The notes: generated by a model from the sequence alone, not told the origin. Counted from the first letter of the stretch, positions 1-9,338 are shown. The stretch is DNA of 64,000 nucleotides from Hypericibacter sp049323455 (GCA_049323455.1 JBMONF010000011.1:1-64000), one strand, 5' to 3'. Made by a program: numbers and translations.

Positions 1-1
1 C

Positions 2-103
2 AAGCCGCCCAAAGTGGCCCTCGTCGCTTGCATGCGCAAACTGATCGTGCATCTCAATGCCATCGTCGCGAGGCATTATGCCCAGATCGAACAAACCGCT
101 TGA
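2..103 (+). pseudogene. IS110-family transposase, C-terminal end (cut by window edge)
   Basis: An open frame enters from the left edge and ends at TGA 101-103, giving 33 residues. It contains PKVALVACMRKL followed by a helical tail, which resembles the conserved C-terminal end of IS110/IS1111-type DEDD transposases (the 'K..ALVA.MRKL' block). The rest lies outside the window, so it cannot be said whether the element is intact. No IS110 end sequence is obvious downstream. Confidence 0.6.
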
Positions 104-112
104 CCCCGCAAC

Positions 113-204
113 ACAGTCGCTCTCCCCGCAAGCGGGGCGAGGGAGAAAAATACTGACCCTCGCCCCCACGCGAGTGGGGGAGAGGGAAGGGTGAGGGGGC
201 ACCG
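113..204. repeat. Intergenic palindromic repeat, family A
   Basis: Two consecutive imperfect palindromes (CTCCCCGCAAGCGGGGCGAG and CCCCCACGCGAGTGGGGG) are embedded in CCCTC/GAGGG-rich sequence. Related copies lie near 39.4, 41.7, 50.6, 59.7 and 63.1 kb, always between genes. It sits between the transposase end and the convergent antiporter gene. Confidence 0.7.
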
Positions 205-247
205 CCTTCTATCAACCCTAAGATGTGGCGGTGGTTGGCGGAACCGC

Positions 248-2791
248 TCACCCCGCCGCCGGATCGGCGGCGGCGATGCGGGCCCGGGCCACGGCCGCGA
301 TCTCGCGACCGATCTCGGGATCGGCGGCGCTCAGACGCTCGAGGTCGCGCGCGGTCAGCACCAACAGGCTCGAATAGGTGAGCGCCACCACGTCGGCGAT
401 GCGCGGGCGGTTGGTGACGAGCGCGATCTCGCCGAAGAACTCGCCGGAGCCGAGCCGGATCGGTGTCGGCGAGAGCCCGACCTCGACCGCGCCGGTGGCG
501 ATGAAGAACATGGCGTCGCCGCGCTCGCCGGTCTTGACGATAGGCTCGCCCGGCAGGGCCAGGCGCGGCCGCATCATGCGGGCGATGCGACGGCGCGCCT
601 CCGCCGAGAGACCCTGGAACAGATGCACGCGGCCGAGCATGGTCTCGGGCGCCATGGCCATGTCGAGGCGCGGCCGGCCCGAAAGCGCGCGCCGACGCTG
701 GGCCAGCCCGCGCATCAAATCGTCGAACACCTCCTCGCTCACGACCGATTCCGCGCGCATGGAGCGATAACCGTCCTCGACCAGCCGGAGCGCCAGCCGG
801 CCGACATAGAGCTGCTCGAGCTGGCGCGCGTAGTCGGGATATTGCAGGCGCAGGGCATCGAGCGCCTTGCCCACGCCCTCGCGCCTTCGCGCGAGCAGGG
901 CCTCGGCCGCCGCCGCCGCCCCCGCGCCCACCACCGGCCGCACGCGCCGGCGCAGGAACTCGGCCAGATCGGCCAGCATGATCGAGCTGATGAAGAGCCT
1001 GTCGAAGCGCTCGCTCAAGAGCTCGGCCAGCGGCCGCTCGATGTCGAGCCGTTGCTGCAGAAGGATCGCCCAGCGAAAGCGCCAGGGAAAAGCGAGCGCT
1101 TGCTCCGCCGCCCGGACATAGCCCTCCGCACCCGCCTGCTTGATGCCGTCCATGAAACGGCCGGTGTCGGCGAGCCTGGCCTCCGCGGTGCGACGACTGA
1201 CGGTGCCCTCGCGCAAGCGCCGGTGGCAGAGCTCGGCTTCGTGCTGGGTCAGGGCCGAGAGCGCCACCGCCGCCATGTCGATCTCCGGCTCGGACCCTGC
1301 CGAGGCGGGCGACGGAACCGCGCCCGGCAAAGCCGATGCATCGCCCGGCGCCGCGGGCTGTAGGGCCGGCGAGGCCGCGGCCGGCGGTGCGATCTCGCGC
1401 ATGACGCCATCGGCCACCGCCGGATCGAGCCCCTCGGCCGCGACCGTGCGCAGGACCTTCTCCTTGGCTTCGGCCAAGGCCACGCCGATGGCGCCTTCGC
1501 GCAGCGCCCGCTCGGTCGGCCCCAGCTTGTCGAGGCCGAGGAGACGCAGCAGCGGGCGCAAGCTGGGCCCGTTGACGAAGAGCGTGAACAGCACGAAGCC
1601 GGTGGTGAGCACGCCGACCAGATGACGCGTCTCGGCCGGCAGCCTGGCGTCGGCCGAGACCGCGAGCGCCAGCGCCAGCGAGACGGCGCCGCGCAAGCCG
1701 CCCCACACGATCACCGTCCGGTAGGCGTGGCTCACCTTGCCGGCGAGGCCCAGGGCCGAGAGCGGCGGCAGCAGGCCGTAGAGCACGATCGCGCGCGCCG
1801 CGAGCGCGGCCGCGATCAGCACCAGGAGGCGCCACAGATCGACCAGCGCCACGCCGGTCAGGAGCTGGGGCACCAGCATTGCCGCCAGCACGAAGATCAG
1901 CGAGTTGGCCCAGAAGCCGATCTGCTCCCAGGTCTCGACCAGGCTCTCCCAGGAGGCCGGCGTCACGCGCGTGCGGCCGAAGGTGCCGAGCGCGAGGGCC
2001 GCGACCACGCAGGCCACCACGCCCGAGACGTGCAGATAGCGCGCGCCGAGGATGAAGCTCAGATAGGCCAGCGCCAGCGTGAAGGTCATCTCGGCATATT
2101 TGAAGCCGCGCAGGAGGGGCAGCGCCGCCGAGGCGGCGCGCGCCAGGACGTAGCCCAGCGCCGCGCCGCCCAGGAACTCGGCCAGGAAATCTCCCGCCGT
2201 GGCGGCGATGTCGGCCTCGCCGCTGCCCTTGATGAGGCCGCCGATGAGGCTCGCCAGCGCGATCGCGGCCGCGTCGTTGAACAGGCTCTCGCCCTGGACC
2301 AAAAGCGTCAGGCGGCGCGGCGCGCCGATGTCGCGGAAGATGCCGACCACGGCGGCCGGATCGGTGGTGGCGATGACGGCGCCCAGCAGCAGCGCCGAGA
2401 GCAGAGCCGCCCCCGTCACCTGCCACAGCGCGGCCCCCACCACCAGCGCCGTGACGATCACCGCCACCACGGCCAGCAGCAGCACCGGCACGATCTCGTC
2501 CATGAGCCGGCGTAGATCGAGCTTCAAGGCCATCTCGAACAGGAGCGGCGGCAGGAAGATGTAGAGGAAGGCCTCGCCCGGGATCTCGAGGTGGCCGAGC
2601 GCGGCGAGGAAGTCGGTCGCCATTCCGCCTTGCGGTGCGCGGCCCGCCTCGACCAGGAGGCCGAGGGCGACGCCGAGGGCCGCCAGCAGCACCGTCTCCG
2701 GCAGCATCAGCCGGCGCGCCAGCGAGGGCAGCAGGCTCACGAGCACGAACAGCCCGGCAAGGCCGAAGACGATGGTGGCGACGCCCTGCAT
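248..2791 (-). CDS. CPA1-type Na+/H+ antiporter with C-terminal cyclic-nucleotide-binding domain
   Basis: An 847-residue inner-membrane protein. Roughly the first 400 residues hold about a dozen hydrophobic segments with the Na+/H+ exchanger signatures, including LFNDAAAIALASLI and ATTDPAAVVGIFRD, where the acidic residues line the ion path. A long cytosolic helical region follows. Residues ~690-835 form a cNMP-binding fold with the phosphate-cassette-like motif GEFFGEIALVTNRPRIADV. The family exchanges cytosolic Na+ or K+ for H+; the tail suggests gating by cAMP or cGMP (inference). The gene lies downstream of a nucleotide cyclase on the same strand (3167..5395), with a repeat-filled gap of about 375 bp. 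ATG start. Confidence 0.9.
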   Translation of the reverse strand: MQGVATIVFGLAGLFVLVSLLPSLARRLMLPETVLLAALGVALGLLVEAGRAPQGGMATDFLAALGHLEIPGEAFLYIFLPPLLFEMALKLDLRRLMDEIVPVLLLAVVAVIVTALVVGAALWQVTGAALLSALLLGAVIATTDPAAVVGIFRDIGAPRRLTLLVQGESLFNDAAAIALASLIGGLIKGSGEADIAATAGDFLAEFLGGAALGYVLARAASAALPLLRGFKYAEMTFTLALAYLSFILGARYLHVSGVVACVVAALALGTFGRTRVTPASWESLVETWEQIGFWANSLIFVLAAMLVPQLLTGVALVDLWRLLVLIAAALAARAIVLYGLLPPLSALGLAGKVSHAYRTVIVWGGLRGAVSLALALAVSADARLPAETRHLVGVLTTGFVLFTLFVNGPSLRPLLRLLGLDKLGPTERALREGAIGVALAEAKEKVLRTVAAEGLDPAVADGVMREIAPPAAASPALQPAAPGDASALPGAVPSPASAGSEPEIDMAAVALSALTQHEAELCHRRLREGTVSRRTAEARLADTGRFMDGIKQAGAEGYVRAAEQALAFPWRFRWAILLQQRLDIERPLAELLSERFDRLFISSIMLADLAEFLRRRVRPVVGAGAAAAAEALLARRREGVGKALDALRLQYPDYARQLEQLYVGRLALRLVEDGYRSMRAESVVSEEVFDDLMRGLAQRRRALSGRPRLDMAMAPETMLGRVHLFQGLSAEARRRIARMMRPRLALPGEPIVKTGERGDAMFFIATGAVEVGLSPTPIRLGSGEFFGEIALVTNRPRIADVVALTYSSLLVLTARDLERLSAADPEIGREIAAVARARIAAADPAAG

Positions 2792-3166
2792 GGCCGGTTG
2801 ACCCGTGCCCCGACGATCCCCCTGGGAAGCCTCATCAATCTAGCCCGGATATCGGGCAGCGGTCACGGGGGCCTGCCACGAGGGCAGGCACACAACGTCT
2901 TTTCATTGTCATCCCGGACTCTAGGCGAACCCAAAGCTCGCAAGGGCTTTGGGCTTGTGAGCCTTGCGACCTGCCTTCGCCGACCTTCCTTCGCCCGCCG
3001 GAGCACGGCCGAGACGCTGTACCGAATGCTTAGCGGCGGGCTTCGCGAAGGCGGGAGCGAAGCCCCGGCTTCGCGCAGGCAGGTCCGGGATCCATGGCGC
3101 CAACAAGCTCGGCATCGGGATGACGGCTTATATGCGTGTCTTGGCGTCCTGCCAGGACACCGATGC
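2792..3166. repeat. Gene-free spacer with composite nested palindromic repeat (family B/C)
   Basis: No convincing gene. The outer arms (GTCATCCCGG near 2909 and TCCGGGATCCATGG near 3086, then a GGGATGACGG arm at 3117) match the family B repeats of this window. Between them lies about 175 nt of further palindromes, including CAAAGCTCGCAAGGGCTTTG at 2930-2950 and several GGCTTCGC/GCGAAGCC pairs. The 2.93 kb piece recurs near 58.36 kb. Confidence 0.6.
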
Positions 3167-5395
3167 TCACCCGCTCTTGCCGATGGCCTCATGGACGCCG
3201 TCCCAGTCGGGCGGCGGCGGGTGTGCGCGGAGCTCCGCGATCCGCCGCTCATAGAGCGCATAAAGCGGCGTCAGCGACACGAACTCGGTCCCGAGCCGGT
3301 CGTGCGCTTGGGCGAGCGCCGCCGCCGCGCCGTTCCAGTCGCAGGCCCGGTAGGCCTCGATCATGGCCCCGTGGGCCGTGGCGAGTGCGCGGAAGGCCTC
3401 GCCCTCGGCCATCGCCCGGTCCCCCAGCAGGGCATGGACGGCTTCGGGAATCCGCTTGCCCTTGACCCGCACCCGGTCGATCTCGATGAGGGCGAAGCCG
3501 TGGCCGGCGGCGGCCCTGGCCGTCGCCTCGCCGACCACGCAGTCGATGCCGTAGAGCCGCGTCAGGCCCTCGAGCCGCGAGGCCAGGTTCACGGTATCGC
3601 CGATGGCGGTGTAGCCGATGCGCTGCTCGGAGCCCATGTTGCCGACGCTGCAACGGCCGGTATTGATGCCGATGCCGAAGGCCAAGCCCATCGGCCCGCC
3701 GCCGCGCCCGGCCGCCTCTCTGGCGAGTTCGGCATTGAGCCGGGCGAGCTCGGCGCGCATGGCGAGCGCGGCTTCGAGCGCATGGGCGGCATGGTCCGGA
3801 TCGTCGAGCGGCGCGTTCCAGAACGCCATGATGCAGTCGCCCATATATTTGTCGATGGTGCCGAGACGGCGCTGGATCACGCGCGTCATCGGCGTGAGGA
3901 AGCGGTTCATGAGGCGGGTGAGCTCGGCGGGATCGAGCCCTTCGGCGATGCTGGTGAAGCCCTGCAGGTCGGAGAACATGAGCGTCAGCTCGCGCATCTC
4001 GCCGCCGAGCCGGGGCGGCTCGGGCCGGGCAGCGAGCTTCTCGACCAGCACGGGCGAGAGATACTGGCTGAAGACGGCGCGCACATGGCGTTTCTCGCCC
4101 TCGGTCCGGAGATAGCCCAGGAACGAGGTGGCGAGATAGAGCAGCAGGGCCACGGCGGTCGGGAACAGCGGATCGACCAGCCAGCCGTCCTGTGTGAAGG
4201 CGAGCCACGAGCCGGCGATGGCGATGCCGGCGGCGCCGAGGCCCAGGAGCGCGCCGCCCACGGCCGAGAAGCGGCGCGCGGCCAGGATCAAGGCGCTGCC
4301 GAAGACCAGCAGGAACAGGATCTCGGCGCCGTCGGCCCAGTCGGGCCGGCTGAGATAGGTGCCGGTCGTCATCTGCTCGAGCGCCTGGGCCGTGACCTCG
4401 ACGCCGGCCATGGTGGGGGCCAGCGGCGTGGGCTTCAGGTCCTTGAGCCCCTCGGCGGTCGAGCCGATCAGGACGATGCGTCCGGCAATGCGCGAGGGGT
4501 CGTTTTCGCCCGCGATCGCCAGCCAGGCCGGCACGAAGCGCTCGGGGCGGTGGCCGCTATCGTAGAGCGGCAGCCTACCGTTGGCATCGGTCGGGACGAC
4601 GGCGGCGCCGATCTTGACCGCGACGATGCCGGTGGCGGCGCCGAAGCTGGCCTCGCCGCTGGCGCCCGAGGCCTTGACGACATAGCTCTTGGCACCCTGC
4701 GCCACGCGCAGCGCCTCGGCCGCCAGGCTCGGCAGGATCAGGTCGTCGATCCGCAGCAGGAGCGGCAGCCGCCGCATCGTGCCGTCGCTGTCCGGAACCA
4801 CGTTGACGCTGCCATAGCCGGCGGCGGCACTTTCGAATTCGGGCCGGGCCCGCACGGCGCCGGCATAGCGCGGCAAGAACGCCCGCGGATCGTCGCCGGC
4901 CTGGGCGAAGCCGGCCTTGCGCGGCGGGGTGCCACCGCTGCGGCCGGTCAGCTCGAAGCCCACGACCGCGGGCGCGTTGGCAAGGCTCTCGGCCAGCATC
5001 ACGTCGGGATCGGGAAGCTGCAGGATCGCCCGCTTGACGCCGTCGAGGCCGGGTGTGTCCGGCCAGAGCGCGACCAGGCTCTCGGGCGCCGTGCGGTCGG
5101 GCTCCGACAGCAGGATATCGAGCGCGATGGCCGCCGCCCCTTGGCCTTTCAGCCGGTCCACCAGCTCGGCCAGGCGCGAGCGCGGCCAGGGCCATTGGCC
5201 GAGCCTGGCCAGGCTCTCCTCGTCGATATCGACGATGGTCACCGGTGCCTCGACATAAGGGCGCGGCTCGAGGCGCTGGTAATTGTCGAAGACGAAATTG
5301 CGCAGACGCAGCACGCCGGGGCCCTCTTCGGCCCGCAGCGCCAGCGCGGCCAGAAGGAGCGCGAAGGGAATCGCGAGATCGAGCCAGCGCTTCAT
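3167..5395 (-). CDS. CHASE2-domain class III adenylate/guanylate cyclase
   Basis: A 742-residue membrane enzyme. It has an N-terminal signal-anchor (residues ~5-22), an extracytoplasmic CHASE2 sensor (about 30-360, with VTIVDIDEESLARLGQWPWP and LIGSTAEGLKDLKPTP), three closely spaced hydrophobic segments (~375-450), and a class III cyclase domain (~475-680). Catalytic signatures are visible: MFSDLQGFTSIAEGL with the metal-binding Asp, DKYMGDCIMAFWNAP with the second Asp, and IGDTVNLASRLEG with the transition-state region. The Lys in DKYMGD and Asp in IGDTVNL favour ATP as substrate. The C-terminal ~60 residues are TPR-like. The role is to make a cyclic nucleotide in response to a periplasmic cue; the next gene on this strand encodes a cNMP-binding antiporter. 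Confidence 0.92.
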   Translation of the reverse strand: MKRWLDLAIPFALLLAALALRAEEGPGVLRLRNFVFDNYQRLEPRPYVEAPVTIVDIDEESLARLGQWPWPRSRLAELVDRLKGQGAAAIALDILLSEPDRTAPESLVALWPDTPGLDGVKRAILQLPDPDVMLAESLANAPAVVGFELTGRSGGTPPRKAGFAQAGDDPRAFLPRYAGAVRARPEFESAAAGYGSVNVVPDSDGTMRRLPLLLRIDDLILPSLAAEALRVAQGAKSYVVKASGASGEASFGAATGIVAVKIGAAVVPTDANGRLPLYDSGHRPERFVPAWLAIAGENDPSRIAGRIVLIGSTAEGLKDLKPTPLAPTMAGVEVTAQALEQMTTGTYLSRPDWADGAEILFLLVFGSALILAARRFSAVGGALLGLGAAGIAIAGSWLAFTQDGWLVDPLFPTAVALLLYLATSFLGYLRTEGEKRHVRAVFSQYLSPVLVEKLAARPEPPRLGGEMRELTLMFSDLQGFTSIAEGLDPAELTRLMNRFLTPMTRVIQRRLGTIDKYMGDCIMAFWNAPLDDPDHAAHALEAALAMRAELARLNAELAREAAGRGGGPMGLAFGIGINTGRCSVGNMGSEQRIGYTAIGDTVNLASRLEGLTRLYGIDCVVGEATARAAAGHGFALIEIDRVRVKGKRIPEAVHALLGDRAMAEGEAFRALATAHGAMIEAYRACDWNGAAAALAQAHDRLGTEFVSLTPLYALYERRIAELRAHPPPPDWDGVHEAIGKSG

Positions 5396-5535
5396 CGGTC
5401 TGCCGCGCGTAAAGGTCGTATGAATCTATCATTTCGCGGCGGAAAGGCGACGTCTCCGGCTTGTCGAGGCCCCGGACCCCGCGCGACTATCGGCGCTTCA
5501 CAGGGCGTTTGTTCATGCCGAATGCGAGGACCCCC

Positions 5536-7128
5536 ATGACCGACCCGTTCCGCCCCGAGGGCAGCTTCGTGAAGAAGGCCGTGGCCGCGCATGGCGGCCT
5601 CGTCGCGTCGCAGAGCCTGGCGGCCGCGCGCGTGGGTGCGGCGGTGCTGGCCGAGGGCGGCAACGCGGTCGACGCCGCGGTCGCGACCGGCTTCGCCGTC
5701 GGCGTGCTCGAGCCCTGGATGAGCGGCATCGGCGGCGGCGGCTTCATGCTGGTGGCGACGGCGGGGGCGGCCGAGGTGCAATGCGTCGATTTCGGCATGA
5801 TCGCGCCCAAGGCGCTCGATCCGGCCGACTATCCGCTGGCGGGCGGCACGGCCGCCGGCCTCTTCGAATGGCCGGCGGTCGAGGGCGATCGCAATCTCAA
5901 GGGGCCGCTCTCGGTGGCGGTGCCGGGCCATGTCGACGGCATGCGGGTGGCGCATGAGGCCTTCGGCACGCTGCCCTGGGCGGACTTGCTGGCGCCGGCC
6001 ATCGCCATCGCGGAGGCCGGGCTGCCGGTCGACTGGTTCACGACCCTCTCGATCGCGGTGGCGGCGCGCGAGCTGGCCGAGTTCGCGGGCGCCCGCAAGG
6101 TCTACTTGCCAGGTGGCCTGCCGCCGGCGCCCAATCCGGCGGAAGGCGCGCCGCCGCGCCTGCCCTTGGGCCGGCTCGACGTCACCTTGCGCCGCCTGGC
6201 CAAGGCGGGGCCGCGCGATTTCTACGAGGGCGAGACGGCGGCTGCCATCGCGGCCGAGATGCAGCGGCTGGGCGGCCGCTTGTCGGCGGCCGATCTCCGC
6301 GATTACGGCGCGCGCATCTTGCCGGCCTTGTCGATCCCCTATCGCGGCCTGGACGTCGCGGCCCCGCCGGGCCTCACCGCCGGCCCGACGCTCGCGCGCG
6401 TGCTCGAACTGCTGACCGCCGAGCTCGACCCGGCGCCAGGGGCAATGCCGGGCCCCGACGCCTATCGCGCCTATGCGGCGGCGCTCGACCGCGCCTACAA
6501 GGAGCGGTTCCAGACCATGGGCGATGCCGGCGACGGCGACGGCCGATCCGGCGCGCAAGCGCCCTCCTGCACCACCCATGTCTCGGTGGTGGACCGCCAC
6601 GGCAACATGGTGGCGCTGACGCAGACCTTGCTGTCGCGCTTCGGTTCCAAGCTCCTGCTCGAGGACACCGGCATCCTGATGAACAACGGCATCATGTGGT
6701 TCGATCCGGCCCCCGGCCGGCCGAACTCGATCCGCCCCGGCAAGCGGCCTCTCTCCAACATGGTGCCGGCCATCCTGCGCAAGGACGGGGTTCCGTGGGT
6801 GGCGCTCGGCGCCTCGGGCGGCCGGCGCATCCTGCCAGCGGTGGCGCAAGTCCTTTCCTTCCTGGTCGATTTCGGCCTGGATCTCGAGGCCGCCTTCCAT
6901 TGCCCGCGCCTCGACGCCAGCGGCGCCGGCGTCACGCTCGACCGTCGCCTCACGCCGGAGGTCGCCGCGGCCCTCGATCCGGCGCTGGCGGCGCGGCGCG
7001 GCGCGCTCGATCTCTATCCGGTGCTGTTCGCCTCGCCCAATGCGGTGCTGCGCGAGCTGCCGGGCTTCCTCAACCGCGGCATGGCCGACATCGCCTCGCC
7101 CTGGTCGGGCGTCGCGGCCGAAGGGTGA
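5536..7128 (+). CDS. ggt: Gamma-glutamyltransferase (gamma-glutamyltranspeptidase family)
   Basis: A 530-residue N-terminal-nucleophile hydrolase of the GGT family, which cleaves gamma-glutamyl bonds (glutathione and other gamma-glutamyl amides) and can transfer the glutamyl group. Family blocks are visible: the N-terminal GGNAVDAAVATGFAVGV and GIGGGGFMLVAT, and the autoprocessing/nucleophile site CTTHVSVVDRHGNMVALT, where the first Thr (~residue 346) would become the small-subunit N-terminus. LSNMVPAILRKDGVPWVALG is near the C-terminus. No signal peptide is evident, so it may be cytoplasmic. The ATG at 5536 is preferred because family homology begins just after it; the frame stays open upstream without family sequence. 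A polyamine-type ABC importer follows, suggesting use of gamma-glutamyl amine substrates (inference). Confidence 0.9.
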   Translation: MTDPFRPEGSFVKKAVAAHGGLVASQSLAAARVGAAVLAEGGNAVDAAVATGFAVGVLEPWMSGIGGGGFMLVATAGAAEVQCVDFGMIAPKALDPADYPLAGGTAAGLFEWPAVEGDRNLKGPLSVAVPGHVDGMRVAHEAFGTLPWADLLAPAIAIAEAGLPVDWFTTLSIAVAARELAEFAGARKVYLPGGLPPAPNPAEGAPPRLPLGRLDVTLRRLAKAGPRDFYEGETAAAIAAEMQRLGGRLSAADLRDYGARILPALSIPYRGLDVAAPPGLTAGPTLARVLELLTAELDPAPGAMPGPDAYRAYAAALDRAYKERFQTMGDAGDGDGRSGAQAPSCTTHVSVVDRHGNMVALTQTLLSRFGSKLLLEDTGILMNNGIMWFDPAPGRPNSIRPGKRPLSNMVPAILRKDGVPWVALGASGGRRILPAVAQVLSFLVDFGLDLEAAFHCPRLDASGAGVTLDRRLTPEVAAALDPALAARRGALDLYPVLFASPNAVLRELPGFLNRGMADIASPWSGVAAEG

Positions 7129-7302
7129 AGCCTTCGATTGCTTGCGGACCGAAGGGCCGCTCGGCCTCGCCCGATCCGAAGGCGGGGTTGACCGCGAACC
7201 GATCCGCCCGCGATGATGAGGCCGTCGCAAGGACACCAGGAATTTGCCGGGACCGGTTCGCCGCAACCCGGCAGCATCGGATGAAAAAAGGGGGAGCGTT
7301 TC

Positions 7303-8361
7303 ATGACACGGCGGCTCGTCCGCAAGGCCGCGACCGGCCTTGCCTTCGCCCTTGGCCTGCTGCTCGGCGCCGGCCAAGCTTCGGCAGAGAAGATCGTCAT
7401 TTCCAACTGGGACGGCTATATGCCGGCCGATCTCCTGGCCAACTTCACCAAGGAGACCGGGATCGAAGCCGAGATGTCCGTCCATGCCACCAACGAAGAG
7501 ATCATGGGCAAGGTGGTGGCAGGGGGAGGCAAGGGCTACGACGTGCTGTTCGTCTCGAGCCCCTTCGTCGAGGCCTTGCGCAATCTCGAGCTGATCGCGC
7601 CGCTCGATCCGGCCAAGATTCCCAATCTTGCCAATCTCTATCCGGAAGCGCGCAACCTGGCCTATGACCCGGGCGACGCCCATTCCGTGCCCTATGCCTG
7701 GGGCACGACCGGCCTCTGCTACCGTTCGGACCTGGTCAAGACCGCGCCCGAGAGCTGGATGGATTTGCTGAAGCCGTCGGACGATCTCAAGGGCAAGGTG
7801 ACCATGCTCGCGACCGATCGCTGGCTGATGGCGGCCGGCGCCAAGGCGCTGGGCTATTCGGTCAACACCACCGACGAGGACGAGATCGCCAAGATCAAGG
7901 CTCTGCTGATCGAGGCCAAGAAAAGCCTGCTCGCCTATGACGACACCACCTTCTACTCCAAGCTGGTATCGGGCGAGGCGCTACTGGTCCATGCCTGGGA
8001 CGGGTGGTGCAACTACGGCATTGCCGAGAACGCGGCCATCAAGTTCGTGATTCCGAGGGAAGGCAGCGACATGTGGGTCGACACCATGGTCGTGACGGCG
8101 GCCTCCGAGCACAAGGACGCGGCGATGGCCTTCATCAACTATGTGCTGCGGCCGGAGGTGCATCGCTGGGTGGCGGAGAACATCCTCTACAAGGTGCCGA
8201 ATCAGAAGGCGATGGAAGGGCTCGATCCGAAGCTGATCGAGCAATATCCCAACATCGGCATCGCACCGGCCGGCCTCATGAAGGAGGAGCAGCTGCGTGA
8301 TCTGGGCAAGGCGCAGAAGGACTATACGCGCGCGGTGACCGAGATTACCTCGGCGCAGTAG
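7303..8361 (+). CDS. Polyamine-type ABC transporter, periplasmic binding protein (PotD/PotF-like)
   Basis: A 352-residue exported solute-binding protein. The signal peptide spans residues 1-28 with an ASA cleavage site before EKIVISNWDGYM. The mature start 'SNWDGYMP', followed by 'F.KETGIE', and the later 'PYAWGTTGLCYRSD' are typical of the spermidine/putrescine-binding PotD/PotF family. A purine-rich GGGGGAG ribosome site precedes the ATG. It is the first gene of an importer operon with two permeases and an ATPase. A strong hairpin (8378-8407) separates it from the permease genes, an arrangement commonly associated with higher yield of the binding protein. The exact ligand (putrescine, spermidine or another amine) cannot be read from sequence. 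Confidence 0.9.
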   Translation: MTRRLVRKAATGLAFALGLLLGAGQASAEKIVISNWDGYMPADLLANFTKETGIEAEMSVHATNEEIMGKVVAGGGKGYDVLFVSSPFVEALRNLELIAPLDPAKIPNLANLYPEARNLAYDPGDAHSVPYAWGTTGLCYRSDLVKTAPESWMDLLKPSDDLKGKVTMLATDRWLMAAGAKALGYSVNTTDEDEIAKIKALLIEAKKSLLAYDDTTFYSKLVSGEALLVHAWDGWCNYGIAENAAIKFVIPREGSDMWVDTMVVTAASEHKDAAMAFINYVLRPEVHRWVAENILYKVPNQKAMEGLDPKLIEQYPNIGIAPAGLMKEEQLRDLGKAQKDYTRAVTEITSAQ

Positions 8362-8377
8362 GCCCGTTTTCATCGGC

Positions 8378-8407
8378 GGGGCCGTCTCGGGAGCCCGAGG
8401 CGGCCCC
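8378..8407 (+). terminator. Intra-operon hairpin between binding-protein and permease genes
   Basis: GGGGCCGTCTCGGG (8378-8391) pairs with CCCGAGGCGGCCCC (8394-8407) with one U-G wobble, making a stem of about 13 bp. No U tract follows, so it is more likely an mRNA-stabilising or attenuating structure than a full terminator. It lies 16 nt after the binding-protein stop and 28 nt before the first permease start. Confidence 0.6.
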
Positions 8408-8435
8408 CGTCGCTTCGCCCGGTCACGGCGTTTCG

Positions 8436-9338
8436 ATGAGATCGACCACCGGCTCGGCCGGCAGCTTTCGATGGCCGCGACTGTCGTCGGCGGGGCGCGT
8501 GCGCGTGGGCCTGCTGTCCCTGCCGCTCGGCTGGATCTCGGTCTTTCTGGTGCTGCCTTGCGCGCTCGTGATCCTGCTGAGCTTCTTCGAGCGCGGCACC
8601 TATGGCGGCATCGACTACCTCTTCACGTTCGAGAACTACCGGCGCGCCGCCGATACGCTCTATCTCGGCATCCTGCTGAACTCGCTGAAGATCGCGTTCC
8701 TCGTCACGCTGATTGCGTTCCTGCTGGGCTATCCCGCGGCCTACCTGATCGCGACCGCACCGGCCCGGTGGCAGAAGATCCTGCTGGTGCTGGCCGTTCT
8801 CCCGTTCTGGACCAACTATCTGATCCGCACCTACGCCTGGATCGTGATCTTGAACCGGCAGGGGCTGGTCAACGGGCTCCTGGCTTGGCTCGGCCTCGCG
8901 GGCGAGCCGGTCGATTTGCTCTATAACGAGTTCGCGATCATGGTCGGGCTGGTCTATGCCTATCTGCCCTTCATGATCCTGCCGCTCTATGCGGCCGTCA
9001 GCCGTCTCTCGCCCGATCTGATCGAGGCCTCGACCGACCTGGGCGCGTCGGGCTTCACCAGCTTCCGGCGCGTCACCCTGCCTCTCACGGTGCCGGGTGC
9101 CGCGGCCGGCGCCATCTTCGTGTTCGTCTACAGCATGGGCAATTTCATCACGCCCGACCTTCTGGGCGGCGGGCGCACCGTCATGGTCGGCAATCTGATC
9201 TACGACCAGTTCCTGAACGCCCGCGACTGGCCCTTCGGCGCCGCCCTCTCCTTCATCCTGATGGGAGTGATGATGGCGCTTCTGAGCCTGCAGGCTTTCC
9301 TCGTCAATCGCGCGCGGCGGATGGGCACGCATGACTGA
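8436..9338 (+). CDS. Polyamine-type ABC transporter permease (PotB/PotH-like)
   Basis: A 300-residue inner-membrane permease with about six hydrophobic segments. The cytoplasmic EAA loop is clear (EASTDLGASGFTSFRRVTLPL), the coupling site to the ATPase. The N-terminal region WISVFLVLPCALVILLSFFERG is characteristic of PotB-type permeases. It overlaps the next permease gene by 8 nt (ATGACTGA), indicating translational coupling. The ~35 residues before the first membrane segment make the start choice slightly uncertain. Confidence 0.9.
   Translation: MRSTTGSAGSFRWPRLSSAGRVRVGLLSLPLGWISVFLVLPCALVILLSFFERGTYGGIDYLFTFENYRRAADTLYLGILLNSLKIAFLVTLIAFLLGYPAAYLIATAPARWQKILLVLAVLPFWTNYLIRTYAWIVILNRQGLVNGLLAWLGLAGEPVDLLYNEFAIMVGLVYAYLPFMILPLYAAVSRLSPDLIEASTDLGASGFTSFRRVTLPLTVPGAAAGAIFVFVYSMGNFITPDLLGGGRTVMVGNLIYDQFLNARDWPFGAALSFILMGVMMALLSLQAFLVNRARRMGTHD

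Noticed and set aside
2591..5539. A 982-codon plus-strand open frame opposite the cyclase gene
   Set aside because: Shadow frame of high-GC coding DNA. The minus strand carries a full CHASE2-cyclase with intact motifs; the plus frame has no recognisable domain.
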